A DNA stretch of 64,000 bases, taken from the NCBI RefSeq assembly GCF_031326345.1, contig NZ_CP133671.1, positions 2,108,001 to 2,172,000 of the forward strand, written 5' to 3'. A model generated the notes under the pieces. It did not search any database. It was not told the DNA's origin and saw only the letters and a program-made list of their open reading frames with translations. A program made the translations under genes and the position numbers. The DNA comes from Aureispira sp. CCB-E (lineage in GTDB: Bacteria > Bacteroidota > Bacteroidia > Chitinophagales > Saprospiraceae). This document shows positions 7,232 through 15,649 of the stretch, piece by piece (within the stretch, counting starts at the first letter, position 1; each line of letters begins with the position of its first letter).

Positions 7232-8167
7232 ATGGAAAACAAGCAACCAAATACCACCTATGATTTGGAAGAGGAGCTGCGCCGACAGCTGCTCGAGCAA
7301 GAACAAGAAATGGCTTTAGAAATTAACGAAGAAAACGAGTTGGAAACCAATTCAGAAACAGAAGAAGAAATTACTCAAAAATCAACAAAAACCGCCTCTA
7401 CTGACTCTACTGGCACAAAAACTGATTTTTCAGAAGTAGAAACTGCTGCAGAAACGGCAGAAAATAATTCTGATACCCTAGAGCAGCTCGAAGAAGGTTG
7501 GGAGGAAGAGCCTGTTATTGAAATTGAAGAGGATCCACTGGATGGATATGTTCAAGAACCACCCAAAACCAACCCTGTTGAAGAAATCAAAAAAGCAACA
7601 GGCTCGAGTAGCAAAAATCTCAAAAACTTGGCAGAGCTGGGAGAAATTGCCTTCACCTATATTGATCTTGCCAAAGCTCAATTGTGTAGCTCTATTAGTG
7701 GGCAGCATGTGGCAGAATATACGGCAGATGAAAAAGCTAAAAAAGTCTTAATTGCTGCCGTTCAAGAATACTTGAGCACTCAAGAAATTAAAGCCCCCAC
7801 ACCTTTGATGACGCTGCTCTTGGCTGTGGGTACTTGGGCAGCGGCTGGTTTTGGAGCTGCTTTTTGGCATCGTTATCAAATTCAACAAATGGAACCCAAA
7901 GCCGCACCTAACACAGAAGACCCTTTGGAAGAGGAGCAAGAGCAGGAACAGGGAGAGCCAAGCTCTGATTTTTCCCATTTAAAAGAATACCAGGATGGGC
8001 GCAAATTATTCAGCATTCACAAAACAACAGGGACCTACAAACACCTTCCCAACAATACTTATTGCGCCATTGATGTTGCCGATGAAGTTCCCAGTCCTGA
8101 AATTCAAGCCTTGATTGACCAAGGAAAAACGAATCCTGAAATTAGAGCAATTATTTACGATGAGTAA
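7232..8167 (+). CDS. Acidic single-pass membrane protein upstream of the packaging ATPase
   Basis: A 311-residue protein. Residues 1-110 are very acidic and low in complexity (E, T, S, Q); about 135-185 is helical; a hydrophobic segment lies at about 190-213; residues 240-311 form a soluble tail. Its 3' end overlaps the ATPase gene by eight bases (ATGAGTAA), so the two are translationally coupled. A membrane-anchored partner beside the ATPase would fit a packaging-vertex protein of a membrane-containing virus, by inference. The N-terminal segment has decayed copies just upstream. Confidence 0.7.
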   Translation: MENKQPNTTYDLEEELRRQLLEQEQEMALEINEENELETNSETEEEITQKSTKTASTDSTGTKTDFSEVETAAETAENNSDTLEQLEEGWEEEPVIEIEEDPLDGYVQEPPKTNPVEEIKKATGSSSKNLKNLAELGEIAFTYIDLAKAQLCSSISGQHVAEYTADEKAKKVLIAAVQEYLSTQEIKAPTPLMTLLLAVGTWAAAGFGAAFWHRYQIQQMEPKAAPNTEDPLEEEQEQEQGEPSSDFSHLKEYQDGRKLFSIHKTTGTYKHLPNNTYCAIDVADEVPSPEIQALIDQGKTNPEIRAIIYDE

Positions 8168-8858
8168 GCCTACAACCACGACAATAGACCAACACCATCC
8201 GTTCTTTTTAGCCTATTTTGGAAAACCCCATTCAGGAAAGACCTACGATCTACAGCAATTTGCATTGCGTTGCAATCGACCCACTATTTTTGTGTACAAT
8301 TCAGGTTGGGACAAAGATTGGGTGGGTTATGAATTGATTGAATTGTGGTCGGATAAAAAAGAACAGGAACTTTATTTTTCTTACAAAGGCAAAGATTATG
8401 TCTTTGAAAAGCACTTTATGAAAAAGTTTCGAGGCAAAAAAGTCAAAGCCATGATGGCAGACGAAAAACTTACCGAGATGCTTTTGTACAAACGCCTTTC
8501 TCGCAAAGGTTACGAAGGGCTGTTTTTTATTATTGATGATGCCACCAATATTTTGACCTCTACCTTGACCCAAGCACAAAAAGCTTGTTTCTATCGAGCC
8601 AAACATGTGGGCATCTGGTTTGCCTTGGTTTTTCACGATCCAAACATGTTTCCCAATGGTGCTTGGGGAGCTTTAACCAAAGCCAAGTTTTTTAAAAACA
8701 ATGTGGCACCACCGACTCAAAAGAGTAAAATCATTCCACACTTTAGAGAAATTATGAAAGCTTACAAAGTTCTTAAAGAGGCTCCAAAATACAGCTATTG
8801 CACCTTGATTATGGACACAGGCGATTTATCTTATACACCTTTTAAAAACAAAAAATAA
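8160..8858 (+). CDS. Genome-packaging ATPase (FtsK/HerA, A32-like)
   Basis: Started at the ATG at 8160, which overlaps the preceding stop; an in-frame start at 8115 would add 15 residues and overlap more. The 232-aa product has a Walker A motif GKPHSGKT (21-28) close to the N-terminus and a Walker B strand LFFIIDD (121-127). A small single-domain ATPase with an early P-loop and DD Walker B is the pattern of packaging ATPases of tailless membrane viruses (PRD1 P9 is about 227 aa). No large-terminase nuclease domain follows. It anchors the reading of this element as a tailless virus. Confidence 0.75.
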   Translation: MSKPTTTTIDQHHPFFLAYFGKPHSGKTYDLQQFALRCNRPTIFVYNSGWDKDWVGYELIELWSDKKEQELYFSYKGKDYVFEKHFMKKFRGKKVKAMMADEKLTEMLLYKRLSRKGYEGLFFIIDDATNILTSTLTQAQKACFYRAKHVGIWFALVFHDPNMFPNGAWGALTKAKFFKNNVAPPTQKSKIIPHFREIMKAYKVLKEAPKYSYCTLIMDTGDLSYTPFKNKK

Positions 8859-8860
8859 CG

Positions 8861-9301
8861 ATGCTAAAAACCTTGCTTAAACTGAATCTGCCAACGCTGC
8901 AGAAAAACCTAGAAGCCATTGTTGAAGATTTGCTCACAGAAGTAGCGGATCAACACCAATGCAATCCCTTTGATTTGCAACTGATCTTAACCAAAGTCGA
9001 GCAGCAAGCACTTGGAAAAATCTATGATTCTGACAACAACTGCTTGCATCAATTAAATGCAGCTCAATTGTTAGAAGACTTATTTTATCTCCAGCTGGAG
9101 CAATTGCCTGCTGTTGTCCAAAAATTGGTTCAAAAACAGGTTGGCACCATCAATATCCAGGACTTTATTATCGAACAGCTCGAAACAATGAATCTTTTGA
9201 TTCGATACAACGACGCTTGTCAATTGCAATTATTTAAAATTACCACGGCAGGCACCGATCCAATTGATCTAACGGCTTTTTTTGCTAACTTAGAGCTGTA
9301 G
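8861..9301 (+). CDS. Unknown helical protein after the ATPase
   Basis: A 146-residue acidic, leucine/glutamine-rich protein starting two bases after the ATPase stop. It has no membrane segment or signal peptide. The close spacing suggests co-expression with packaging. A small capsid-assembly or minor capsid role is possible but unsupported by any motif. Confidence 0.65.
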   Translation: MLKTLLKLNLPTLQKNLEAIVEDLLTEVADQHQCNPFDLQLILTKVEQQALGKIYDSDNNCLHQLNAAQLLEDLFYLQLEQLPAVVQKLVQKQVGTINIQDFIIEQLETMNLLIRYNDACQLQLFKITTAGTDPIDLTAFFANLEL

Positions 9302-9354
9302 TTTTTTATTTTTATAATCGTCCTTTTTATCATTTTTAAACACACATACATTTT

Positions 9355-9762
9355 ATGAATCGTCAGGGCAATAACTTGACCATTCATCCACCCATTTCCT
9401 CCAAGCTCCTAGGTCGCTATCGACACAAAAAAGGCATTTATGTCATTCGGTTAAAAGACCAGGTCATTTATATTGGCAACTCGGTTAATATCTACAAATC
9501 AGGCTTGCGCCTCTTTCAAAAAGGGGGCGTTTTACAAGCCATTCCAGTCCAAAAGGTCAGCTTTGAAATTCTATTGACCAGCATGCGCTTATCATCGGTA
9601 GAGATGGTGCTCAAACGGCATTTTCAACCCCAATACAACTACATTGGTAAATTGCCCAACCATCAATCTACTTACGAAAAAAAGCAGATCCAACGCATTC
9701 AAAACATTTATTTTAGTCAGAGCCGCTTTAGCGTTGAAGGAGCTCGACCATCTAATACTTAA
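9355..9762 (+). CDS. GIY-YIG family nuclease
   Basis: A 135-residue single-domain protein. The two signature strands are GIYVIRL (GIY at 27-29) and VIYIGNS (YIG at 39-41), followed by a helix with conserved-type basic residues and the later KRHFQPQYN segment. GIY-YIG nucleases cut DNA in repair, restriction, homing or phage resolution. With no partner domain, it may resolve branched DNA or nick the genome before packaging, by inference. Confidence 0.75.
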   Translation: MNRQGNNLTIHPPISSKLLGRYRHKKGIYVIRLKDQVIYIGNSVNIYKSGLRLFQKGGVLQAIPVQKVSFEILLTSMRLSSVEMVLKRHFQPQYNYIGKLPNHQSTYEKKQIQRIQNIYFSQSRFSVEGARPSNT

Positions 9763-9781
9763 CCCCAAAACTAACGTTATC

Positions 9782-10375
9782 ATGTCTTGCATTCCAATTA
9801 TCAGCAATGGGCATGGTGGTTTGATTGGCAACGTCTACCAAACAAAGGGCAAACGCTCTCCTGTTTGGTCTGACGGTGCGGTTCTTTATGAAGGAGAATT
9901 TAATCGAGCCATCAAAAACCGTTTGTTAGAACTGCTCCATTTTAAAGGCATTCCTTATTATGATTTGGTGCCAGAGCAGCACGACATTCATCGGAGTGTT
10001 CGAGTTGCTCGAGCCAACCGTTTTCATGCCCAATACAAAAATACCTTTCTGCTCGACTTGCATTCCAATGCAGGAGGAGGCAAAGGATCGGAAGTTTTTA
10101 TCTCCAGTGCTGCCAGTAGCTCCAGTTTGGCTTTAGCGCATTGGTCTCAAGCCTTGTTTGTCCAACATTTTCCAGAAAGTACGTTTCGAGGCATCAAACG
10201 CAGGAATTTTGATTTGGTGCATTTGACCAACATGCCCGCCATTCTCCTGGAACATTTTTTTATGGACAATGAGCAAGAATGCAGAACCTATTTAATGACA
10301 ACCAAAGGACGAGATCGGATTGCCGCTTATACCTTGGCAATTATTGAAGCCTACCTTAAATACCATCCTTCATGA
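9782..10375 (+). CDS. N-acetylmuramoyl-L-alanine amidase (Amidase_3 type)
   Basis: The frame opens at 9644, inside the nuclease gene, but the ATG at 9782 begins directly before the first core strand and gives 197 aa. Zinc ligands and catalytic residues are in order: H11 (SNGHGG), E39 (GEFN), H94 (DLHSNAG) and catalytic E157 (LLEHFF). It cleaves the bond between muramic acid and the stem peptide in peptidoglycan. No signal peptide is seen, so it needs a holin or virion delivery. It overlaps the next gene by ATGA and is probably the endolysin. Confidence 0.85.
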   Translation: MSCIPIISNGHGGLIGNVYQTKGKRSPVWSDGAVLYEGEFNRAIKNRLLELLHFKGIPYYDLVPEQHDIHRSVRVARANRFHAQYKNTFLLDLHSNAGGGKGSEVFISSAASSSSLALAHWSQALFVQHFPESTFRGIKRRNFDLVHLTNMPAILLEHFFMDNEQECRTYLMTTKGRDRIAAYTLAIIEAYLKYHPS

Positions 10376-10977
10376 ATGATAAGTTACAATTTACCTTGAT
10401 TTTGGGACTCTTTGCTTATGTGATTTTCTTGCAGCAATGCAAGCAAGAATCTAGCTCGAGTAAGAAGCATGAATTTAGAGCTGATACAACGATTGTTCTA
10501 GATACGATTTTGCCAGCTCCTGTTATCGTGCAATTGCCTCGACAAGTAGTTCCTGAACCTAGAATTATTTATGTGGATAGTTTCCAAAATAGAATAAAAT
10601 CAGAGTTTGTTGATACCGCTCAACACATGGCTACAAAGCTTTATCAAGACAGTTTAGAAGATGATAATTTGACGGTCTATTATGAATCGTTGGTGGATGG
10701 TCAGCTGTTGCAGAATCATTTAGATTATAAACTAAAAATACCAAAGCAGATCACTAAAACCATTCGTATCAATACCCCTGTTCCAATACCTAGCAATGGG
10801 CTGTTTTTGAATGCGGGGGTGGGTGGGAATGTCAATGCTTTTTCTAGTTTGACGGTTGGTTTGCAATTTGTCTCCCAAAAAGGTTGGGCGCTCGGTTATG
10901 ATTATGATGTCTTGCAAAAGGTACATCAAGTTAGATTGGGGGTTCGTTTGCTGCCTTTTAAGAAACGAAAACAGTAA
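10372..10977 (+). CDS. N-terminally anchored protein, possible spanin-like lysis factor
   Basis: A 201-residue protein with one N-terminal hydrophobic segment (about 6-22, ending at a cysteine), a charged linker and a C-terminal part rich in glycine and alternating strands (GLFLNAGVGGNVNAFSSLTVGLQFV), ending in basic residues. It is coupled to the amidase by an ATGA overlap. Inner-membrane proteins beside endolysins are often spanins, but the C-terminal half looks like a small barrel or beta sheet rather than a coiled coil, so this is a guess from context. Confidence 0.6.
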   Translation: MNDKLQFTLILGLFAYVIFLQQCKQESSSSKKHEFRADTTIVLDTILPAPVIVQLPRQVVPEPRIIYVDSFQNRIKSEFVDTAQHMATKLYQDSLEDDNLTVYYESLVDGQLLQNHLDYKLKIPKQITKTIRINTPVPIPSNGLFLNAGVGGNVNAFSSLTVGLQFVSQKGWALGYDYDVLQKVHQVRLGVRLLPFKKRKQ

Positions 10978-11202
10978 AAGCGTAATTTCAGGCGTATATT
11001 TTTTTCAGCCCTCTTTTTAATCCGTTTAACTGCCGTTTGTTCAAGGTTATTTTTAATCCAAAAAGCCGCTTTAAAGTTGCTAGAATTACGCCTCTTTCAA
11101 CCTTGAATGCTTCGTTCATATTCGTTTTTTTAGCATTTTTTACCGCATCTTTGTCTTGTCAAAAAAGCAGCCTAATTACTTCCTAAAACCCTTGTTTTTA
11201 TT

Positions 11203-11319
11203 ATGCTCATCCCTGATGAATCCAAACACACCCTCATTATCAAACCCGATTACCTTGGCGTTGGTGTCATTGGATTGGTGGTTTTACTAATCCTAATCAT
11301 CAATAAAAAACTCCTCTAA
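11203..11319 (+). CDS. 38-aa single-pass membrane peptide
   Basis: ATG at 11203 to TAA at 11317-11319, directly followed by the next ATG at 11320. The product has a polar N-terminus (MLIPDESKHTL) and one hydrophobic segment (about 18-34, GVGVIGLVVLLILII). Tiny single-pass proteins like this are common in viruses with an inner membrane. The contiguous start of the next gene supports translation. Confidence 0.6.
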   Translation: MLIPDESKHTLIIKPDYLGVGVIGLVVLLILIINKKLL

Positions 11320-11670
11320 ATGAAAGCGCTTCTTAAATCGGTTTTCACCAGTTTGTTAAGCCTGTTTAATGTCGGAATCTATTGCTCGGATGGCGTGGAT
11401 AGTTTGTTGCAACAATTGCACTTTTTAGAACTCGAAAATCAAGCCAATGAAATCCTCCGATTGTATGCCTTGATGGAGTATCAAAACCAATTGATCCTTG
11501 CCTTAGATGCCTTTAGAACGGGTTTAATGTTCCTTTCCTTGCTCTTTCTTTTTATCCTCAATTTTGCCCTCTTCAAACGCTCTTATCTATGGGCAATTAA
11601 GAAAGTCCAAACTGCTTATTCTTTTATTACTACCAAACTCAAAACGAAACTTAGAAAATGGCGAATGTAA
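11320..11670 (+). CDS. Membrane protein preceding the capsid candidate
   Basis: A 116-residue protein with an amphipathic N-terminus, a helical middle and one strong hydrophobic segment (about 68-86, LMFLSLLFLFILNFALF), ending in a basic tail. Its 3' end overlaps the capsid-candidate gene by 13 bases. It could be a holin or a virion membrane protein. No family recognised. Confidence 0.65.
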   Translation: MKALLKSVFTSLLSLFNVGIYCSDGVDSLLQQLHFLELENQANEILRLYALMEYQNQLILALDAFRTGLMFLSLLFLFILNFALFKRSYLWAIKKVQTAYSFITTKLKTKLRKWRM

Positions 11671-12347
11671 AACGTATTTATGCCCCTTTCACCAAAGATT
11701 TATGCATGGCGAGCCCTTGGGCTTATGTCGATGGTGAATTATCCTATCGTCCTCTACCTGCTGGGACTGTTGAGCAGGAATTAATCACCGATGTCCAAAA
11801 AGCAGGTGGTATTGTTGATGCCAACTATTCTATCTTGGTTCAAAAACAAGGCAGCGACGAACAAGGACAATTGGAATTGACCTTGCTTTTGTCCGATGAA
11901 AAAAAGGAAGATGGCAGCTATAAATTTCCAGAAAAAGCCATGGTGAAGATTGGTATTGATGGCGATAGCCCTGAAATTTTCCCTGGTGATCATGCTGACT
12001 TTTTGATCGGCTTGGAAATTGGTGGAACCTATGGTCCTGGTACCTTACAAACCATTGCCCAATTGGCTCGTCAAGGCAAACAATTGGTCATTAATGGCAT
12101 GCACATTGATGCGGACAACGACAAACATTTTACCGCTAAAATGGTCGAGCGTCAATTTAAACACGATGGTTCTAGCATGGGCGACCGAAATATTTTGTAT
12201 CCCAAATCGTTGGCTAGTGATGAACAAACCACCATTCGAGTCCTCGCAGATATTGACGTCACCTTAGATGGCTTTGGCTATTTAGAAGTGCCTATTTATC
12301 GGGGCATTGGTGCCAACATCACCCTAGATACCACCTTCACCAAATAA
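11658..12347 (+). CDS. Candidate major capsid protein (jelly-roll)
   Basis: A 229-residue soluble protein with no signal peptide or membrane segment. Its sequence is dominated by beta-strand patterns with glycine/proline turns, and the C-terminus (FGYLEVPIYRGIGANITL) resembles the closing strands of jelly-roll subunits. Double jelly-roll proteins of small tailless phages run from about 270 to 400 aa, so 229 is short and a single jelly-roll is possible. It is the only sizeable beta-rich soluble protein in the cluster, sits just before the run of small membrane genes, and is followed by a strong RNA structure. The call is mainly from context. Confidence 0.5.
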   Translation: MANVKRIYAPFTKDLCMASPWAYVDGELSYRPLPAGTVEQELITDVQKAGGIVDANYSILVQKQGSDEQGQLELTLLLSDEKKEDGSYKFPEKAMVKIGIDGDSPEIFPGDHADFLIGLEIGGTYGPGTLQTIAQLARQGKQLVINGMHIDADNDKHFTAKMVERQFKHDGSSMGDRNILYPKSLASDEQTTIRVLADIDVTLDGFGYLEVPIYRGIGANITLDTTFTK

Positions 12348-12370
12348 CACCAACCCTCCTTTAACCCTTA

Positions 12371-12469
12371 AAGCCAAGTTGCGGGAAGACCTCCCCCGTA
12401 CTTTTTAGGATCTCCTCCTTGTTGCTCGACCCATCAAAAGGAATTGTCTTCCCTCATGCAACTTGGCTT
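12371..12469 (+). ncRNA. Long-range stem structure downstream of the capsid candidate
   Basis: AAGCCAAGTTGC (12371-12382) pairs with GCAACTTGGCTT (12458-12469), and the adjoining GGGAAGAC (12383-12390) pairs with GTCTTCCC (12446-12453). The right arm has a four-base bulge (TCAT); the 55-base loop is C- and T-rich. Twenty perfect pairs are far beyond chance. Two T-runs follow (GTTTTAATGCTTTTT). It lies between the capsid candidate and the membrane-protein genes and may terminate, process or stabilise the capsid mRNA. Confidence 0.7.
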
Positions 12470-12486
12470 GTTTTAATGCTTTTTCT

Positions 12487-12750
12487 ATGGCAGGTTCTGT
12501 TTTTGAATCCATCTCCACAGGTGATATTGGCATCTTGGATGGTGGTTTAAATATTGGCACCCAAGGACTGTCCAACAAAGACCTCAAAGTCATTTTTGGC
12601 TCCTTGGCTCAAGCACAAACGGCTCAGGCTAGCCAACAACTGCAAGTTCAACAACGGCGGGATCAACTGCTCATCATTAGCGCCTCTGTTGTTGTTTTAT
12701 TGCTGCTTCTACTCCTTCTTTTCTTTTACTCCAAACACCCTACATCATGA
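12487..12750 (+). CDS. Small tail-anchored virion membrane protein
   Basis: Started at the ATG at 12487 (87 aa); an in-frame TTG at 12463 lies inside the stem structure and is unlikely. A glycine-rich N-terminus and a Q/A-rich helix (about 40-58) lead to a strong C-terminal hydrophobic segment (about 61-80, SASVVVLLLLLLLLFFY). It overlaps the next gene by ATGA. Confidence 0.7.
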   Translation: MAGSVFESISTGDIGILDGGLNIGTQGLSNKDLKVIFGSLAQAQTAQASQQLQVQQRRDQLLIISASVVVLLLLLLLLFFYSKHPTS

Positions 12751-13118
12751 GTCTAGGTACCCTTTCTGAATCTCGTATGGCAACGGCTCCGATTGCAACG
12801 ATTACCACCACTGCAATGCCTTCTGTTCCTGATCCCAAACCCACTAAAAACACTCCTCAGGTATTAGAAAATACGGTCAACCCAACCAACACCTCCAATA
12901 CGACCAACTCCAACAATGAGAATTTGGTCAACCCATCCAATCCAACTCTTAGTACGACTACTACCACCACAGTACCAACAACAACGCCAACGCCAACAGC
13001 AACGCCCAACAAACCTTGTGGTTATTGCACGGCTAAAAGCATCACAGGGCTTGCGCTGCAAATCAGCATCGTTCTTTTTATGTTGGCACTTTCTTTTCAC
13101 TTCGTTAAAAAAGTATAA
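12747..13118 (+). CDS. Thr/Asn/Pro-rich stalk protein with C-terminal membrane segment
   Basis: A 123-residue protein, residues about 10-88 of which are low-complexity threonine, asparagine and proline. It then has a CGYC pair and a C-terminal hydrophobic helix (about 100-117). The low-complexity part would form an extended stalk outside the membrane, as in spike or fibre-like virion proteins. ATGA-coupled to the preceding gene; the next ATG follows its stop by two bases. Confidence 0.7.
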   Translation: MSLGTLSESRMATAPIATITTTAMPSVPDPKPTKNTPQVLENTVNPTNTSNTTNSNNENLVNPSNPTLSTTTTTTVPTTTPTPTATPNKPCGYCTAKSITGLALQISIVLFMLALSFHFVKKV

Positions 13119-13120
13119 CC

Positions 13121-13486
13121 ATGGCTTGTGAAGATCCTAATGCCCCCCTCTTTATGGCTTGCCATTTAGAAGGGGAAGGCACGGTGAGTGAAGACCGAAA
13201 CAAAAATCAAAACAACAACAACGCTAACAGCGACTCCAACCAAGCGCCCAACAAAAAACCACAAAATGCCGCTGATATTATCAATGCCAGTGCCAATGGT
13301 TTGGACAGCATTACAGGCTTCTTAGGATCCTTGATGGGCAAACCCAGTCCTTCCACTCCAACCTACCTACCTGCTCCCGATCCTCCCCCAAAACCTTCGC
13401 CCTGGTTGATTGGAGGCGTCATCGGTGGAGTTGTCTTATTAATCGCCCTATTAATCTTTTTTAAGCATGGAAAATCCAACGAATAA
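13121..13486 (+). CDS. Single-pass membrane protein, Asn/Pro-rich
   Basis: A 121-residue protein with an asparagine-rich linker (about 28-45), a helical part with an AADIINASANGLDSI segment, a proline-rich stretch and a C-terminal hydrophobic segment (about 95-113, GGVIGGVVLLIALLIFF). It overlaps the next gene by 20 bases. It fits the run of tail-anchored virion membrane proteins; no family recognised. Confidence 0.7.
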   Translation: MACEDPNAPLFMACHLEGEGTVSEDRNKNQNNNNANSDSNQAPNKKPQNAADIINASANGLDSITGFLGSLMGKPSPSTPTYLPAPDPPPKPSPWLIGGVIGGVVLLIALLIFFKHGKSNE

Positions 13487-14510
13487 AACCCCCTTATTGG
13501 TCATTGGTTTGCTGCTCATTCTAGCCCTTGGCGGTTGGGCGGTTTGGGCGGTACTCCGTCCTAAAAAAGAAGAAGAGCCCACTGTTACCACCAAAAAAGA
13601 AACCACTGCTTCAACGCCAGTAGTTACAGGACGCAACAATGTCTCCAGTCAAAACACAGGTTTGACCAAAGAACAGATTGCCTTTTTATTTGGTCATAAC
13701 AATTCTAGTTTTAACAGTGGCAACACAGGCAATGAAAACCAACCCAAACAAAAAGAGCCGCTTTACATCAAAGGCACTCGAGCACAAGCTTTGATTACCG
13801 CCAAAGCAGAGCATTTACAATCCAAAGTAGCGGTGATGGACATCATTCGTGCTAAGTACGATATTGGCAGGGAGTTGATTAAATTCAACTCTGATACACA
13901 AAAAGCCATTGACCAGCTCTTTGATAAAGTATCTGGCGTGGATGTCCATTCGGATCCTGCTAAGCGTTATTTGACCTTCCCGATTTATGGCAAACACGAA
14001 TCACAAGGACCTGCCCTAAGATCGGATTTACAAAAGCTCTTGGATAGGGGCTGGGAGGGCTTAAATCTCAGCAACAAACGAGATCCCACCATGCCTTGGT
14101 GGTTGCCCTCGGTACAATTGAATTTGCTGCTAGGAACAACCGTTTCAACCACCATTAGTGCCGATAATATTTGGTGGTATTGGGGACAACGCAGCGAGTT
14201 GGACTTTTTTAAAGATTTTAATGGGCATCAAGTGGATGATCGTTGGTTGGTCAAAGTGAACGACAACGGCAAAGCCGCTTATCCTGCAGGGAATCTCTAT
14301 ACTTTTGTGCAGCGCTGGGTGGAAGCCATTGATCAGCTCAACAAAGTAACCGAATGGGAAGCCATCCGAACCTTAACCGCTCCAACCTCCAAAGGGGGCG
14401 ATGGGTGGCTGTTTACCTACCTAGATCCTGAGACAGGAACGGACTACAGCAAGAACTATGATCCGCAAGATAGTCGTACCAACGATGCCCTTGATCTTAT
14501 TTTAACCTAA
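13467..14510 (+). CDS. N-terminally anchored protein with large soluble domain
   Basis: A 347-residue protein with a single membrane segment (about 9-30), a T/S/N-rich linker (35-95) and a folded domain (about 100-347) rich in tryptophan and aspartate. It is the largest product of the membrane-protein cluster. Such a single-pass protein with a big ectodomain could be the spike, a vertex protein or an enzyme; I see no recognisable catalytic motif. Its start lies inside the preceding gene. Confidence 0.7.
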   Translation: MENPTNKTPLLVIGLLLILALGGWAVWAVLRPKKEEEPTVTTKKETTASTPVVTGRNNVSSQNTGLTKEQIAFLFGHNNSSFNSGNTGNENQPKQKEPLYIKGTRAQALITAKAEHLQSKVAVMDIIRAKYDIGRELIKFNSDTQKAIDQLFDKVSGVDVHSDPAKRYLTFPIYGKHESQGPALRSDLQKLLDRGWEGLNLSNKRDPTMPWWLPSVQLNLLLGTTVSTTISADNIWWYWGQRSELDFFKDFNGHQVDDRWLVKVNDNGKAAYPAGNLYTFVQRWVEAIDQLNKVTEWEAIRTLTAPTSKGGDGWLFTYLDPETGTDYSKNYDPQDSRTNDALDLILT

Positions 14511-14539
14511 TTCAAACTTCCCCTAAAAAGCCCATTGTT

Positions 14540-14971
14540 ATGGAAAACAAACACCTATTTTTAGGCGCTGGGGTACTCCTGGCAATTGCTCTTGCTTATC
14601 TGATTGGTAAACGCCAAAAGAAAGCGGTGGAGCAACGAGAAATTGATGTGACAGTCAACCTCCAAGACGAGCATGGACAAACAGTGGTTTATGATCCGAA
14701 TCCTTTACTCGTTCGACTCAACAAAGGGTTGATCACTCGATATTACTTTGATTTTTCAGAGCGCTGCAATCCCATCAAAGAGCTCTATGATTTGGATCCT
14801 GCTCGTTTTATGGCAACGGTCAAAGCCTACAAAGTCAAGTATGGCGTGGACATCACCATTCCTATGAAAGCTTGTCATGTGGATTGTAATCTAAAAACAG
14901 GCATCAACAGCTTGAGTTATTTTGACTTGATTTATCAACGCATCCAGCAATTGCAAGCCGTGACCAGCTAG
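14540..14971 (+). CDS. N-terminally anchored small protein with three cysteines
   Basis: A 143-residue protein with a membrane segment at about 5-22, a basic stop-transfer (KRQKK) and a soluble domain. Three cysteines near the middle and end (in SERCNP, KACHVDC) could form disulfides or bind metal. It lies within the same gene run; no family recognised. Confidence 0.65.
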   Translation: MENKHLFLGAGVLLAIALAYLIGKRQKKAVEQREIDVTVNLQDEHGQTVVYDPNPLLVRLNKGLITRYYFDFSERCNPIKELYDLDPARFMATVKAYKVKYGVDITIPMKACHVDCNLKTGINSLSYFDLIYQRIQQLQAVTS

Positions 14972-15016
14972 TTAATCCTTTATTTTATCACCTTCTTTTT
15001 TTAATTGTCAATCATC

Positions 15017-15256
15017 ATGTTATCAAAACCTTCGTATAAAATAGCGGGCATTTTCTTTGTTGTGGCTCTTTTGGGAGTGGGCACTTTTTTCTACCTCAAG
15101 AAAAAGAAAGCCGAAAAGCAAGCGGCTGAAAAAGCAGCTCCAAAGAAAACGACCAACAAAGATTTGACTAAAAATGCCCCAGCGCCTCAAACCACCAACG
15201 CTCAAGCCAAAAACTTGGAAGTAGCAGGAGGAGAAAACCAAGATCAACCCATTTAA
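15017..15256 (+). CDS. Small N-terminally anchored Lys/Ala-rich protein
   Basis: Started at the ATG at 15017 (79 aa); a TTG at 15005 is in frame but less likely. A hydrophobic segment (about 10-26) is followed by a strongly basic KKKKAEKQAAEKAAPKK stretch and a polar tail. The basic stretch next to the membrane could contact packaged DNA on the inner face, by inference. The next ATG follows its stop by one base. Confidence 0.6.
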   Translation: MLSKPSYKIAGIFFVVALLGVGTFFYLKKKKAEKQAAEKAAPKKTTNKDLTKNAPAPQTTNAQAKNLEVAGGENQDQPI

Positions 15257-15257
15257 C

Positions 15258-15635
15258 ATGAAAGAAAAACTGATCCAATATCAAAAGCCACTCCTTGCCG
15301 TTGGTTTGTTGGTACTCTTGCTTGTCTTGTATTTTTATCGACATCGCCTTTTTAAAGGAACCCTTTTAACAGGTTCCAAACCAACAGCTGTCTCTAATAA
15401 TACAACTACCTCTAATCCTGAAAGCCTCCTTCTTAAAAAAGGCAGTCAAGGAGAGCAAGTGCGACAGTTGCAACAGCTCTTAAATCAAGAGCATCAAAAA
15501 CACGCTCCAACCTTCATTCCTCTACTAGAAGAGGATGGCATCTTTGGAGATAGAACCGAGCAAATGCTCCTTCGATACACCCAACAAAAGAGCATTACTT
15601 TAGCTCAACTGCAGACCAGTCTTGCAGCCGCTTAA
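15258..15635 (+). CDS. Membrane-anchored peptidoglycan-binding protein
   Basis: A 125-residue protein with an N-terminal membrane segment (about 10-28), a short linker and a PG_binding_1-type domain: LKKGSQGEQVRQLQQLLN (about 59-76), then EEDGIFGDRTEQMLLRYTQ (about 93-111), the usual repeat pair of this fold. It would hold the viral or host membrane to peptidoglycan. Together with the hydrolases at 15893 and 16552 it suggests a virion-borne cell-wall penetration device. Confidence 0.75.
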   Translation: MKEKLIQYQKPLLAVGLLVLLLVLYFYRHRLFKGTLLTGSKPTAVSNNTTTSNPESLLLKKGSQGEQVRQLQQLLNQEHQKHAPTFIPLLEEDGIFGDRTEQMLLRYTQQKSITLAQLQTSLAAA

Positions 15636-15649
15636 AACAATCTAAACCC

